NCBI RefSeq assembly: GCF_030247185.1
Contig: NC_080570.1
Span: forward strand, 7,351,161-7,415,160
Length of the DNA stretch: 64,000 nt
Reading direction: 5' to 3'
Source: Malaya genurostris
Lineage: Eukaryota > Arthropoda > Insecta > Diptera > Culicidae
The notes under the pieces were generated by a model. It ran no database searches, was not told the DNA's origin, and saw only the letters and a program-made list of their open reading frames with translations. Shown here piece after piece: positions 53,774-64,000 of this stretch. Numbering within the stretch: the first letter of the stretch is position 1; the number at the start of each line of letters is the position of its first letter. The position numbers were made by a program, and so were the translations under genes.

Positions 53774-54423
53774 GTTGCTCAGAATGGAATCGTGGAAATC
53801 GTGCCGTTAATTTCAGTGTTGCCATTCTAACATTTTAGCTGTGCACTCGATGGATTCGTTATATCACACTTTGCAATTTATTACATCCATTCGAGAACAA
53901 TAATTCTTCGTAAGTTGAAGCTGGAGCTAAGTAAACAATAAGAAAAATCTTCCTAAGTGCTCTTACGGATTCATTTTCTACTCCCCCTCTATCCTAAAAC
54001 ATAACCAGCAAATAAATAAATAATGCACTCGGTAAAATTTTCAGAATTTCACTCACCAAATCACGATGAAGTGACCAAAACAAAATCCAATATTTCTGAA
54101 CCACGGAGCTAAACCGGACTCCCTATGGGGTTAATGAGGCGTTTACACTTCTGCTATCTGCCGTTTGATGTTTATTTTTTTAACTTTATTCAGCATATAC
54201 ACTCATAAAAATCGACAAGTTGGACTGAGTAAACCAAATGCGGCGAAATTAAATATAATAATTTCGCCCTATTTGTTTCGATTCCTTAATTGTGAGTCTC
54301 TTCAAATCTGATTCAAATCAAATCATATTGATTTCTATTGATAATACACTTGAATTCCATCCAACAAACAGTAGATTTATTTCAAATGTATTACACTTAG
54401 TATTCAATTCGCTCGACACTTAT
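53774..54423. other. Intergenic, nothing recognised
   Basis: AT-rich, with short chance ORFs only. Confidence 0.4.
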
Positions 54424-54581
54424 GCCGTTTTTCATTGAGAAACACTGGTGGCGTGGATTGCTCCGCTTTTGCACTTTCGAACAGAAATGCCACATTCTGA
54501 CGGTGTTTCATTGCCATTTCTGCTCGAAAGTGCAAAACCAGAGCAATCAACGCCACCAGTGTTTTTCAATGAAAAACGCCA
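54424..54581. repeat. Long imperfect hairpin (about 68-bp arms)
   Basis: The left arm (54424-54492: GCCGTTTTTCATTGAGAAAC, ACTGGTGGCGTGGATTGCTC, TTTTGCACTTTCGAACAGAA) is matched by the inverse of the right arm (54513-54581) with about ten differences and a loop near 20 nt. It could be a foldback MITE or a long-hairpin RNA source. The 61-codon ORF across it is a by-product of the palindrome. Confidence 0.8.
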
Positions 54582-54652
54582 TTCCAGTCGAATTGTCAGT
54601 CAATTAAATTTGAACGAATGAAAACGCTTAGGTTTCAACAGAGTTACACCTA

Positions 54653-55338
54653 CAGGGTGTCCCACGAAAAGATTCGAATTAAAAAATGCAATTACAAAAA
54701 AAAGTTTGAATTAAACAATTCAATTTGAACTGCTCTGCACAGGCGAGTCTAAGACGAAACGTGAAGAAAAATACGATTATGTGCCCTAAGCACAAATTTA
54801 GGTTAACCCCTAAATGAAAAAAAAAATCGGTTTGATAGATTTCAATAATTATACATTTATTTGAAAGTTTAATTCATGAAATTTATTTATGAAAAACGTT
54901 CGGTGTCAACAGGACTGCGCTGTGTCACACAGTCAACGAAACAATTGATATTCTGCGAACAATCTTTGAAAATCGAATAATCAGCAGAAACGGTGATGTG
55001 AATTGGCCCCCGAAAACTGCTATTTGACGCAGCAGGATTATTTTCTTCAAAGGAGCGGTTAAAGATAAATATTACGCCAACCAACCAGAAGCAATTGAAA
55101 ACCCCAAGCACAAAATTCAAGTTTCTATTGGTGACCTAAAGTCAGAGACAATTATTAATTGTACTTAAAAATTGGGTGGGTCGAATTGGTTACTGTCAAA
55201 CCAGCCATTTGAACGAAATTATTTTTCAAAATAATTACATGAATTAACCTTTCAAATAAACGTATAATCATTGAAATCTATCAACCCGTTTTTTCATTAT
55301 TGCATTTTTTAAATCGAAACTTTTCGTGGGACACCCTG
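54653..55338 (+). mobile_element. Mariner-like element with long inverted repeats and TA duplication
   Basis: Flanked by TA (54651-54652 and 55339-55340). The termini CAGGGTGTCCCACGAAAAG and its inverse open long inverted repeats that resume further in (GTTTGATAGATTTCAATAAT, TTATACATTTATTTGAAAG and their inverse at 55205-55290), so each arm spans roughly 240 bp. The centre keeps only the C-terminal part of a transposase. A deletion derivative of an autonomous element. Confidence 0.85.
54903..55125 (+). pseudogene. C-terminal transposase fragment (IS630/Tc1/mariner type)
   Basis: Plus-strand reading gives ALCHTVNETIDILRTIF, ENRIISRNGDVNWPPK, then after a frame break LTQQDYFL at the expected third catalytic Asp site, then FKGAVKDKYYANQPEAIE. 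This matches the ISRNGDVNWPPRS...LTPLDYFLWG region of an insect mariner-like family. N-terminal DNA-binding and first catalytic regions are absent. A minus-strand 77-codon ORF here is a shadow. Confidence 0.7.
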
Positions 55339-55341
55339 TAC

Positions 55342-56259
55342 AATTCTCATGCTTTTTTATATTACACACATAAAACCGATTCTCGAGCTCGGCATAATGA
55401 AATGCCGAATTAGATCGCCAACACGAAATTTTACTAATTGTTCAGTAATTCACATGCCCATTGCCGAAATTCGTTATTGTAAAGTTGTGATATCTCGGTA
55501 AAGCGTATTTTATTGCCAAAGTTTGACATGTTGCTGTGCAAACCTCGGCAATTATTTCGCCAAGATTCAGCAATAAAATTTCAATGTGTAGATAAACGAG
55601 TTCCAAGCAATTTTCATTGATTTTCATCGACTCAATAGTAAGTTTTATTACATCAATAGCAGGATGCATGCGGTTTACTTAGTTTTAGCTTACTGAACGA
55701 AACTCTCGCAGTGGTTTTTTTATGGCACTGTGAAAGGAAGGATTCAAAACACCTCAAAATAAGATAAAACGAAGTAAAATAAGAGGCAGTTTTTATTTTC
55801 CGTGTTAACGGTTCATACCAGTGCGCAGCCATCAGACCAGTGTGGCTGACAGCATAATAAGAGATGCCAAAATCGAGAACATGTTTTCATTTGGTAAACA
55901 ATTTTAGATGTAGAGACAATTTTAGGCAATGACGTATCTTCTTTTGATCGATATAGATTTACGAAAATAATTTCAAATTTCTTTTGATTTTGTTCAATGT
56001 TCAATTGTTTAGGAAATCAATTTCTCAAAGTTTTTTTTTGTGAAATCATGGATTCATAAAAAACAGTTGGCATCCCTAATCCTAACTCACTCTGTGTACA
56101 TTGATTTGAGGGCTGTCGCAAGCCGCCCTTGTCGTCAAATCGAAAGCAAAAAAAAAGCTAGTGTTGTGATTAGAAATCGAAGTTTTCATCTGTTGTGTAA
56201 GCTTCGATAGCACAAGTTTGCCATCGGAAAGATTCTCACTCAAAAGGGCGGTAATTTGG
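55342..56259. other. Intergenic upstream of the ZAD-FLYWCH gene
   Basis: A patch with CCTCGGCAATTATTTCGCCA and TTGCCGAAATTCG (55460-55580) looks like a degenerate mosquito repeat. The last 200 bp become GC-balanced. No coding region. Confidence 0.4.
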
Positions 56260-56260
56260 T

Positions 56261-56299
56261 TCAGTTGATGCACCGAACAGACGGGTGAAATACTGCAAA
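56261..56299 (+). promoter_or_regulatory. Candidate initiator of the ZAD-FLYWCH gene
   Basis: TCAGTTG at 56261 matches the arthropod initiator and would give a 5' UTR of about 35 nt. No TATA box is seen 30 bp upstream. Confidence 0.3.
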
Positions 56300-58330
56300 A
56301 TGGCTTCGACAAGCTGGTTTTCGCAACAAGAGAAACCTTCGCCAGATTGTTCCCTACTGAACGACACCAACACCGGGCAGCGGTTCTGCCGGCTGTGTCT
56401 ATCTAAGGAGCAGCAGCTTAGGCCACTTTTCCCACCAGACGGGTTGCCGGATGAGACATTGTTGCAGCGAATTCTGAACTGTTTAACAATTTCGGTAAGT
56501 GGCAGAGAATGAGAGAGAGAGAGAGAAACGCAAGTCTAAATTATTGATTTTATAAAATCGAACCCGAACGATTTTATGTGGGTCATTAGGAAGTGTCAAT
56601 TTCATTATTATTTTGGTTTTTTAGCTTTCCTTTGACAAAGACTACGACTCGTTCATTTGTCGGATTTGTATCCAGGAGGTTACCAAGTTCTTTTTCTACA
56701 AAGAACAGTGTCTGACGAATGATTCGATTTTACGGGGCTATCGAAAATCGGATAAGAACCCCTTTGCTGGAGATGAAACCGAGACCGACAACGTCAATGG
56801 TGATAGCGACAGCGAAGAAGAATTTGACGGGGATCCTATTGATTCGGATGAATTTGATATTCGGGACGTTGAGGATGACGACAATGGGTTTGGTGAGGGG
56901 AACGAACACGATGATGAGGTTGATGATGATGATGATAGCAGAGAAGACGACGGGGACGACGACGAAGACTATGATGACGAACCGATGCAGATGTCGGGGG
57001 GTACGTTGAAACCGCTACCGAAACAACGAGCTCGCAGAGACAACGTCCAGGACTACTATCATGGAGGATTCCGATATACTTGTGCCACCTCCCGAGCAAA
57101 CGGGAAAGTGCATTGGCGGTGCATGTACAAGTCTAAGCTCAAATGCCGTGCAGCAATTCTCGTGGCTTCCGATGGAACAGTTACTAGAGGTCCAAATCGG
57201 CACAATCACCATGCGGACAGTAAACCGACGGTTCACCAACCATCGAATGGACGTATTGTCGATGTTCACACAGGCAAGAAGGTGACCTTTCGATTGATTA
57301 CGAGCGATCGCAGCAGAATAAATCATATGCAAATCGTTTGCGATGGGTACAAGTTCCGCTACGCGAGAACTACACAAAAACAGACAACCTATTGGCGATG
57401 CATGAAACACAATGGGAAGGAAAACTGCAAAGCGGTGCTCTCTTTCAAAATGGACTTTAGCAGTTGCTCGTCGAATGGGCATTTACATAACCATCCGGCA
57501 CAGTACAGTGTCGAAGCGCCGGTGCAAACCACAACCAACGATGATTTTCCACCGAAACCGCAGCTGATGATCTGCACCAATGGCAAGACTGGGAAGTTGT
57601 CGAATGGCCCCAATCAGAAAGGCCGTTGGAACGTGATGCTTCACAATAATTACGAGTTCGGATTTCCCCGGGCCGATCGGATGAACATGCGCTGGGCTTG
57701 CTACAAGAAAAGCTCGTTCAACTGTCCGGCCAATCTGTACACGAACCGGGGCGGCCGGGTCGTCAAGGAAAGCGAATGGGCACACAACCATGGCCCAGGG
57801 GTAAGTTGGCTTTCTGATTCAATCATTTTTTGTGTGTTTTATGCATAAATTTTTCTCAGGATGACTACGAAAAGAATGCCATCATCGAGGGTTACATGTT
57901 GGACGCCAAAACCAACGAACAGATTCCGTACAAACTGATCCCAGGGAAGCGGGGTCAGCGTTTTGTCGTGCACAATGGCTACCGATACTCGTCGGATCGG
58001 TTGATCAGCGATGGTCGGATTGCGTGGAAGTGTACGAAGTGTAAGGTGTTTGTTGTCATCGCCGGTCGGTTCGGAACGATTGAAGATCGCGGCATAGAAC
58101 ACGAACATGAGCGGGACGAGAACGACACACTTTTAGGGCAACAGGACGAATTGACACCGTTGACGGATGATTTGGCACAAATGGTCGAACTCGACGTGAA
58201 ACGCGAGCGACTTGAAGACAATGACGATTATGATGATGATGATGATGATGGTGATGGAAACGAGGAACAGCCGAATGAGAATGGAAACGATAAATTAGAA
58301 GCCAACGATGATTTGTTCATTATTCCGTAA
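56300..58330 (+). CDS. ZAD and FLYWCH zinc-finger protein (3 exons)
   Basis: Join 56300-56494, 56625-57800, 57860-58330 gives 613 residues. All introns are phase 0, with GTAAGT donors and TTTTTTAG or TTTCTCAG acceptors. Residues 29-95 form a ZAD: CRLC at 30-33 in exon 1 and CRIC at 77-80 in exon 2, so both Cys pairs needed to bind zinc appear only after splicing. Residues about 105-185 are Asp/Glu-rich. Four FLYWCH-type units follow at about 211-263, 300-355, 398-454 and 490-543 (for example FRYTCATS, WRCMYKSKLKC and HNHH). The fourth has an unusual Cys spacing (WKCTKC). The C-terminus has another Asp run. FLYWCH domains bind DNA or mediate chromatin protein contacts; ZAD mediates dimerisation in insect factors. 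A nuclear transcription or chromatin factor is inferred. First ATG chosen; a GTG 15 bp upstream is in frame but unlikely. Confidence 0.88.
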
Positions 58331-59060
58331 GTCGCGTTCGGTTGTGGTGAGCGTTTGTGTACTGATAGGTTTAGAGTAATCAATTTCCAACCTGATAGTC
58401 ATTAGAGTCGTAAGCTGTAAGGAATTATTAATAATCTCATTTATTTAGCTCCGGCTTTTAAGCTGCGAGGAACTCGAGAATACATTTTGACTTTTGTGCT
58501 CGTTTATTGCATTAACATTGATTGTAAATATAGAAAGGACTTTAAAAAAAATGTGCGAATTATGATTGCGTTATATCACAACTAATAGTTCAAGTTTTTT
58601 CTGCTTTATTACGAGTAGAAATCAATTAATTTCATTCGTATAAGCTGAGAAATTCGTTGATTTTTAAACGGAACCTAACCTCACTTCTTTGATATTTTTT
58701 TTCAAGATTCTCCTAAAACATCAATGAAATCACGCGTTTTTTTCTCTTTTTTTGATAACTTGATAAACTGAGAAGATAAAAAACTAGCTTAGGATGAAAA
58801 TTTAAGAATCTAATCAGCGTGTTCACCACGAGATGGCGTGATGGTGGCATTTTTTGTGCATATCATACACTGAAAAGAACGTCATGGTAGTTCTAACTAC
58901 GATGACATGATAGAAAAAGAACAGTGGTAAATAAACTGTCAAGTTTATCATGAATAATGAATAATTTATCATAATATCTTCGAAACGAACATGCGCTCCT
59001 CTAAAAAGCTCGTGTCTGCTATTACAATTTTGCATGTTTAATTCAAACTTGTTTTCGTAT
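58331..59060. other. 3' flank of the ZAD-FLYWCH gene
   Basis: The 3' UTR must end here, but no canonical AATAAA stands out. AT-rich, no ORF with a domain. Confidence 0.4.
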
Positions 59061-59220
59061 GAATAGGGCGCAAGTCTTACAAGGTCCAGTTGTCATATTC
59101 TCGAGTCCCGACCTGGAAGGATTCTTACTGTCAGTATGATCGTCGTATCACTAGCTATACAACGGCTCTATACGCTATGAATCGGCTGCGAAATCTGTTG
59201 AAACAAAATGTCAAATTTGG
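59061..59220 (+). mobile_element. tRNA-derived SINE, copy 2
   Basis: GGGCGCAAGTCTTACAAGG, a B-box-like CTCGAGTCCC, GACCTGGAAGGATTCTTACT, GTCAGTATGATCGTCGTATC and GAATCGGCTGCGAAATCTG match 17107-17318 in the same order. The 5' head is truncated, missing the GGGTTGGCGG part. Confidence 0.75.
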
Positions 59221-59689
59221 TTTTGATTGTTCCTACAAATGTTTTTAGTTTCACCATGGCTTTTACAATTAATGTGAATGAATGAAACATGATTTAAATT
59301 GTAAAACTACCATAAACATGGTATTTAATATGAAATGGAGTAGTGATTATAAATTAAAGATCAGCGGAGAGAAAAATCGTTCATCTGCAACGTGAAATAC
59401 TTAATAAAAATCTTAACTCCGCTTGCATTTGTATTTGTATACGAGTGACTTCTTCAATGTGCGAGTTTGTTTACCTGTGAAATCATAACACTTGTAGCAA
59501 AAATGAAATGTATCTATCTGTTTTGAAAAAATTCAGTCAGAAAAAAGCATAAAGCATTTGTGTATTATTTATAGAAAGTTCATTTCAAAGAAAATTCATA
59601 TAATCACTATTTGGTACACCCCACTGTTGCTGAACAACGAGCTACAATAGAATTGTAAACATGCATCTTTCTAAAAACATACGTAACTA

Positions 59690-60065
59690 TACTGAGGTCT
59701 TTTTTCTACGCGGGGGATACGTACCGCGTGAAAAAACTGCGTAACTTCGAAAATCTGCGTAAAAAACCGCGTGACTTCCGAAATCCGCTTAAAACAGCCA
59801 CAAAACTAATAAAAAAATTCTTTCATGCAAAATGTCTTAGAAATGTATGAAACGTCTAGATCTGGTGTAATCTAAAAAAAAAGGAAAAATCGACTTTGAG
59901 ACCGCGTGACTTCGGAAATTCGGAAAAAACCGCAAAACTGATTTTTTATGCCAAATGTCTTAGAAATGCATGAAATGCGAGATCCGGTTCACTTTGAAAA
60001 ACCGGAATTTGAACTTCGGAAATCCGCGTAAAAACCACCTTCTCCAAATTTCGTAAAATTTGTTA
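59690..60065 (+). repeat. Dispersed repeat D, copy 2
   Basis: ACTGAGGTCTTTTTTC, GATACGTACCGCGTG, CGTCTAGATCTGGTGTAAT match 11430-11600. Within this copy short CCGCGTGACTTCSGAAAT pieces recur at about 59769, 59902 and 60015, giving an internal repeat structure. Confidence 0.7.
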
Positions 60066-62500
60066 TTTTTTCTGCGAGAAAACTATGGAATTCGCTAAAT
60101 GACGGAAAAGCTGAAATGGTGTTAGTTTTTTAAGTAACGCAGAGATATCGAAACATAAATGGCTGCCAACAAAAATACCGTTCACTTTATTGGGCAGTAT
60201 TTTACAACGGAAAAAAGGTAATGAAATATTACATTTCATACCTCGAAATATAAATAATAAGTGAAACCTAAATTATTTGTTTTTTTTATAGAAATTGAGC
60301 TAAAACGTCCTGAGCAGAGCAGTAAAACATCATTCAATTCAATTGAAACTGAATGTGGAACACGTTGACGATCTCTCCACTGCAGTAAACTTTACTCTCT
60401 GACACACAGAATGTTTGCTGACGGCTCGAACGGGCAGCATTCAGTTCATCACTCGTTTCTCTTCAATCGAGGCTCAGTTTAACCACCGTCAGTTGATCTC
60501 TTGAAGTAACAAAATATCTCTTTCAATAGTGTGAGAGCGGCCTTCAAATGAGGTTCATGTAAACATTCGAATTGGTTCAAGATAATAGATGAAAGACTAA
60601 TCAGATAGCTGAAATGTCAATCACAGAATACACATAAATTAATTGTTTCCTCCTTTGGTTTTCATTTTTAATACTTTATCCATTTATAATTCTATTCGTT
60701 CGAATCTGCTTACTACCGAAAGCGAAGACACTGAAGCAGCTATACTACTTGGCACTTGAAACTTAGCAAGCAGAACTTCAAATGACTAGGTACGACTATT
60801 CAATTGACGATGAATTCTGGGAGCTTCACTTGAAAATGGCAGCAAAAGTCAAATGAATTAGTAGAAATACGCTGATGGTCAGCGGCCATAAATTTCATTT
60901 TCATCTTATATTATTCGATTGAAAATGAAATTTTACCGCACTGGTCCTGAGTATCGATCCTAAACACTGCCAAACAATTTTATTTAACAGTATTAAAATA
61001 CTATTTTATACTATGTATTGTATTACTAAAAATAACGATAGTATTTTTCAACCAATTATAAATATTGAATATAACTATGCGCATGGACATTTTCATCCTC
61101 AAAAACAACAGAGAAGGTATGGTACAATACACAACAATTGAACTATAGAATTCTGAAAATGACCGTTGCCGAGTAATATTGTATGCTTGTATACCGATAA
61201 TCTCTATCAATTTTCCCACATTATCAGTTAGGAAAAAATCTGAATCAAATCGGAATGGGCAAAAAATGTTCATTCAGAATTTATTCATTGTGGAAATTAG
61301 TATCAATATCTGAATCAATGCGGACTTCAGTGCAACAGCCGACTCCGAGTAAATTTCACCTCCAACCAATTGGCTCGGAAATCTATTAGAATTGAGTGAA
61401 AAATCCTTTTTTTCTTCAATTATGCACTTTTAAATTCGAAATAAGAAAATGATGTATCTGAATACATAAATGTACATTAATGTGCAAGTTTTTCGGAAAT
61501 TTGCTGGAAACCAACAAGAGGACCCATTACTGTCATTCTTAGCTTCGCTTGCTATGAGAACGAAATCCATGTTCCGTCAATGACATAAGTGGGACAGTAG
61601 TTTAAAAATTGTGTTTTTTCTTTCAATTGCAGTTTTCAGTGAAAATCTCATAGCATGCAGTGTCAAACCCAAGCTGTGAGAATTGAAAATGACAGAAAAA
61701 GGTTTCACAATAACTTTTACCTGTTGGTGCTCGAATTTGGTTTTCAAAGATGTTCTGGCATGCAATTACTTCGATTTGTCATATTTTAGTCACTTTTTAT
61801 AGCCAAGTGTCACAGATTTTCAATACATCGATGAAAGAATGAGAATTGAAATTCTGCTGATGACCCCTGAAGACGTTAATTTGGTTTCGTCTTGTCATAG
61901 AGGAAAGTGTGACGTTGGCAATTATACTCTCTCATTTTTTTCGATGAGAAACGAAAATGTTTCGTCTCTCTTCGTTTGTTCTGGTGTCGGTCATTTACAA
62001 ATGAGACAGTAAAACATTGAAGATGAGACTGCTGGAATGGTTTCTTTCATTGAGAATGCGTGACAATTTTAAGCTCTTCTCTGAATCCAGCATTCGAGTA
62101 AAAAATCATTACTCAATTCGAAAATTATCTATTAGATTTGAAATACTAAAAATTTAGGTGGTTTTTATAGTTCGCCGAACACTCAGGATTAAAATCTCAA
62201 TTTGCAATTAGAATAAAAATTCACAGTATGTATATGGCTGGCAGTTCCTCAAGTCTCACGATAAGGGTGTTCATAATGAGTACGAATATTATTGGTAATT
62301 TTGCATCAGTTGAATACCGTTCTGATTTATGTTGTATGCTTTTTAGGCTGCGTTCTTTACTGTTTAACTGTCAGTTTGCGCTGTCAATCCATTATTCATG
62401 CTTGAGCACCTTGGCACAACCATCTATGCATAATATTTTGCATGTATCCTTGTGATTCTGAGCGAATTATCACCGATTACGTATTATTATTTAATCAAGG
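60066..62500. other. Intergenic upstream of MPC1, nothing recognised
   Basis: AT-rich, only chance ORFs up to 90 codons, no RNA gene seen. Confidence 0.4.
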
Positions 62501-62509
62501 CTAACGGAA

Positions 62510-62639
62510 GGTCGTCCGAGACCAGCAGCGCTTGTTCCACCGCATCATTGATAGTGGAACAGTGCTAACGATCCCGTGCTTCTTTCCGACGGGATTTTTT
62601 GATCTAACATTCCTGTCACCCATCAAACACAAACGGACG
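62510..62639 (+). promoter_or_regulatory. 5' UTR exon of MPC1 (start uncertain)
   Basis: A GC-balanced block ending AAACGGACG followed by GTAAGT at 62640. The next acceptor, TCTCAAAACAG, ends at 62988 and leads into the UTR that precedes the MPC1 ATG. The 5' limit is estimated from composition only. A UTR intron of 349 bp (62640-62988) results. Confidence 0.55.
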
Positions 62640-63033
62640 GTAAGTAAGTCGAGTTTTCAGATCAGTTACTGACACGCTGTCGGTGAACAGTTTGGACAGG
62701 TAGTTGACTAAATCACGTCACAACGGGTCATGAATAGAAGTCAATTGGCGGAAATTACATAAGAACACCGCCGTCCATTCAACTGCTGCGTGTTATTGAT
62801 AAGTCGAGATTGGTTGAGATCAAATTGGTCTTAAGTCGCATTTTCGGAGTGTGTACGGTAGCAAATCGAGTGCCATACGGTTGTCCAAAGTTATCTCATC
62901 GGGAAAATTAATTACTGTGCGTGCAATTACCACTTCAGTTATCTGAAGTGATGATTAATGTGTATATTTTTCCCCTTTCTCAAAACAGGAAGTTTTATCA
63001 ATTCCGTAGACAGATAGTCAATCAATCATCGAG

Positions 63034-63444
63034 ATGGCGGCCACACTTGGACGCAAGCTTATCGACAGCTTGAAGAGCAAGGAGTTCCGGGAGTACCTGA
63101 TGAGCACCCATTTCTGGGGACCGGTGGCCAACTGGGGTATTCCTATTGCGGCCATTGCCGACTTCAAAAAGGATCCGAAAATTATTTCCGGCACAATGAC
63201 CACTGGTTTGTTGCAACCGATGGAATGTGAGAATGTTTTGTTTCACTAATCGATTGTTTTTTTTTCAGCCCTCTGCCTTTACTCGATGATCTTTATGCGC
63301 TTCGCTTGGAAGGTTCAACCACGGAATATGCTACTGTTCGCTTGCCATATTACTAATTTCACCGCACAGTCGGTACAGGGTGCTCGCTTCATCCAGTATA
63401 ATCTGTCCGTGAAGTCCGAAGAAGAGAAAAAGATCGAAAAATAA
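63034..63444 (+). CDS. Mpc1: Mitochondrial pyruvate carrier 1
   Basis: Join 63034-63205 and 63269-63444 gives 348 nt, 115 residues, close to the family's usual length of about 105-130. Exon 1 encodes LKSKEFREYLMSTHFWGPVA, NWGIPIAAIADFKKDPKIIS; the split codon g|CC gives Ala, then LCLYSMIFMRFAWKVQPRN and MLLFACHITNFTAQSVQGAR, ending KSEEEKKIEK. These are hallmark MPC1 segments: an amphipathic N-terminus, then hydrophobic helices in the inner mitochondrial membrane. MPC1 pairs with MPC2 to import pyruvate into the matrix for the TCA cycle. The intron is 63 bp with a GTTTGT donor and a T-rich acceptor ending TTTTTCAG. ATG context (CGAGATGGCG) is good. The unspliced reading to 63249 would give a false 71-aa product. 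Confidence 0.96.
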
Positions 63445-64000
63445 CGAATCACTTTCGTTGGCGTCGTCTTCGTCGTTTTTTTCGTGTGGGATTGTGGAAT
63501 AACTCGAATGATTAGTAAATAGTTTCTTCACACTAGACAAACTGAAAGCCGAGCACAACGTGTTAATTTGAGGCCGCGCAAAAGACGCTGTTTTTTTCTA
63601 GAAGTTAACAAACACGCTTCAATAAGGTGCTTTTTTTTGTTTATTTTGCGATTTTCTGATGTGTGTTTTGCAAATTAGAAGTGATAAAATTCATGATAGA
63701 ATTAGAACTATTGTTACAGTTGGGGATTTACATGCACATTCGTAGTTCAGAAGTATAATGTAGGGTACTTGGTTTGACTGTTCCTAGAGTTTGTTAGGAC
63801 TACAACAGAGTAAATTACATCTTTTTAAAATACCTCGAGAAATCATTTCAGCCAAATAATACAGGATAGTAAACAGTAACACTAGCCATGGACGAGCTCA
63901 ATTAATGTTTAAACTGGATAGCGACCCATTTATTATCAGTATTCTAGCGTAGCGCTTGATACCTTGATACACCAATCCGTAAGCGTAAAAGGCTACTGAA
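63445..64000. other. MPC1 3' UTR and flank
   Basis: No clear AATAAA close to the stop; CAATAAGG near 63619 or TGATAAAATTC near 63681 are weak alternatives. Nothing else is recognised before the window ends. Confidence 0.4.

Noticed and set aside
55440..55670. 75-codon minus-strand ORF near 55442-55669
   Set aside because: Lies in a degenerate repeat with CTCGGCAATTATTT motifs; no domain.
63018..63246. Minus-strand ORFs opposite MPC1 exon 1
   Set aside because: Shadow frames of a clearly recognised conserved gene.

Overview
This window looks like about 64 kb of a mosquito (Culicidae, probably Culicinae) nuclear genome. The evidence is AT-rich sequence, genes split by GT-AG introns (one about 25 kb long), and a dense load of mosquito-type repeats: jockey-clade non-LTR elements, Tc1/mariner remnants, a Ty3/gypsy LTR element, tRNA-derived SINEs and MITE-like families sharing a 'CCACCTAGTGGTG / GCCTTTCTC' terminus. 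I cannot name the species. A run of exactly 500 N at 7501-8000 is a scaffold gap.

Three host genes are supported. (1) A plus-strand gene with exons 9943-9969, 34802-34899 and 34965-35979 encodes a 379-aa predicted secreted, low-complexity protein (signal peptide, poly-Q, three RPY[ILV]AP repeats); its first intron is about 24.8 kb. (2) A plus-strand gene with exons 56300-56494, 56625-57800 and 57860-58330 encodes a 613-aa ZAD protein with an acidic linker and four FLYWCH-type fingers, a likely DNA-binding nuclear factor. (3) At the right edge is the mitochondrial pyruvate carrier subunit MPC1 (63034-63205 and 63269-63444, 115 aa), with a separate 5' UTR exon ending at 62639. A possible nested two-exon ORF (25580-26029) and a TATA-driven first exon near 46916-47094 are weak candidates.

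Region by region: 0-8.2 kb is a repeat nest (jockey RT fragment on minus, jockey ORF1 plus endonuclease on plus, inverted copies of an unclassified repeat, the gap). 8.2-34.8 kb is the promoter, first exon and giant first intron of gene 1, containing a decayed mariner, SINEs, MITE-like copies, a TTCGCCGAAA foldback element, and a foldback element carrying a foldable tRNA-like sequence. 34.8-36.0 kb holds the remaining exons of gene 1. 36.26-39.47 kb is a degenerate tandem array of roughly 0.35-0.75 kb units. 41.7-46.4 kb is a graveyard of at least four Tc1/mariner copies. 49.2-52.8 kb is a young LTR retrotransposon with LTRs that look identical, a GCTAA target duplication and in-frame internal deletions. 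53.5-55.3 kb holds three small inverted-repeat elements. 56-58.3 kb is the ZAD-FLYWCH gene. 58.3-62.5 kb is mostly intergenic with a SINE and a repeat, followed by MPC1.

The three genes show no evident functional relationship. I found no operon-like or clearly new biological system. The most unusual items are the tRNA-like foldback element, the in-frame-deleted but recently inserted LTR element, the tandem array just downstream of gene 1, and the ZAD plus FLYWCH combination.
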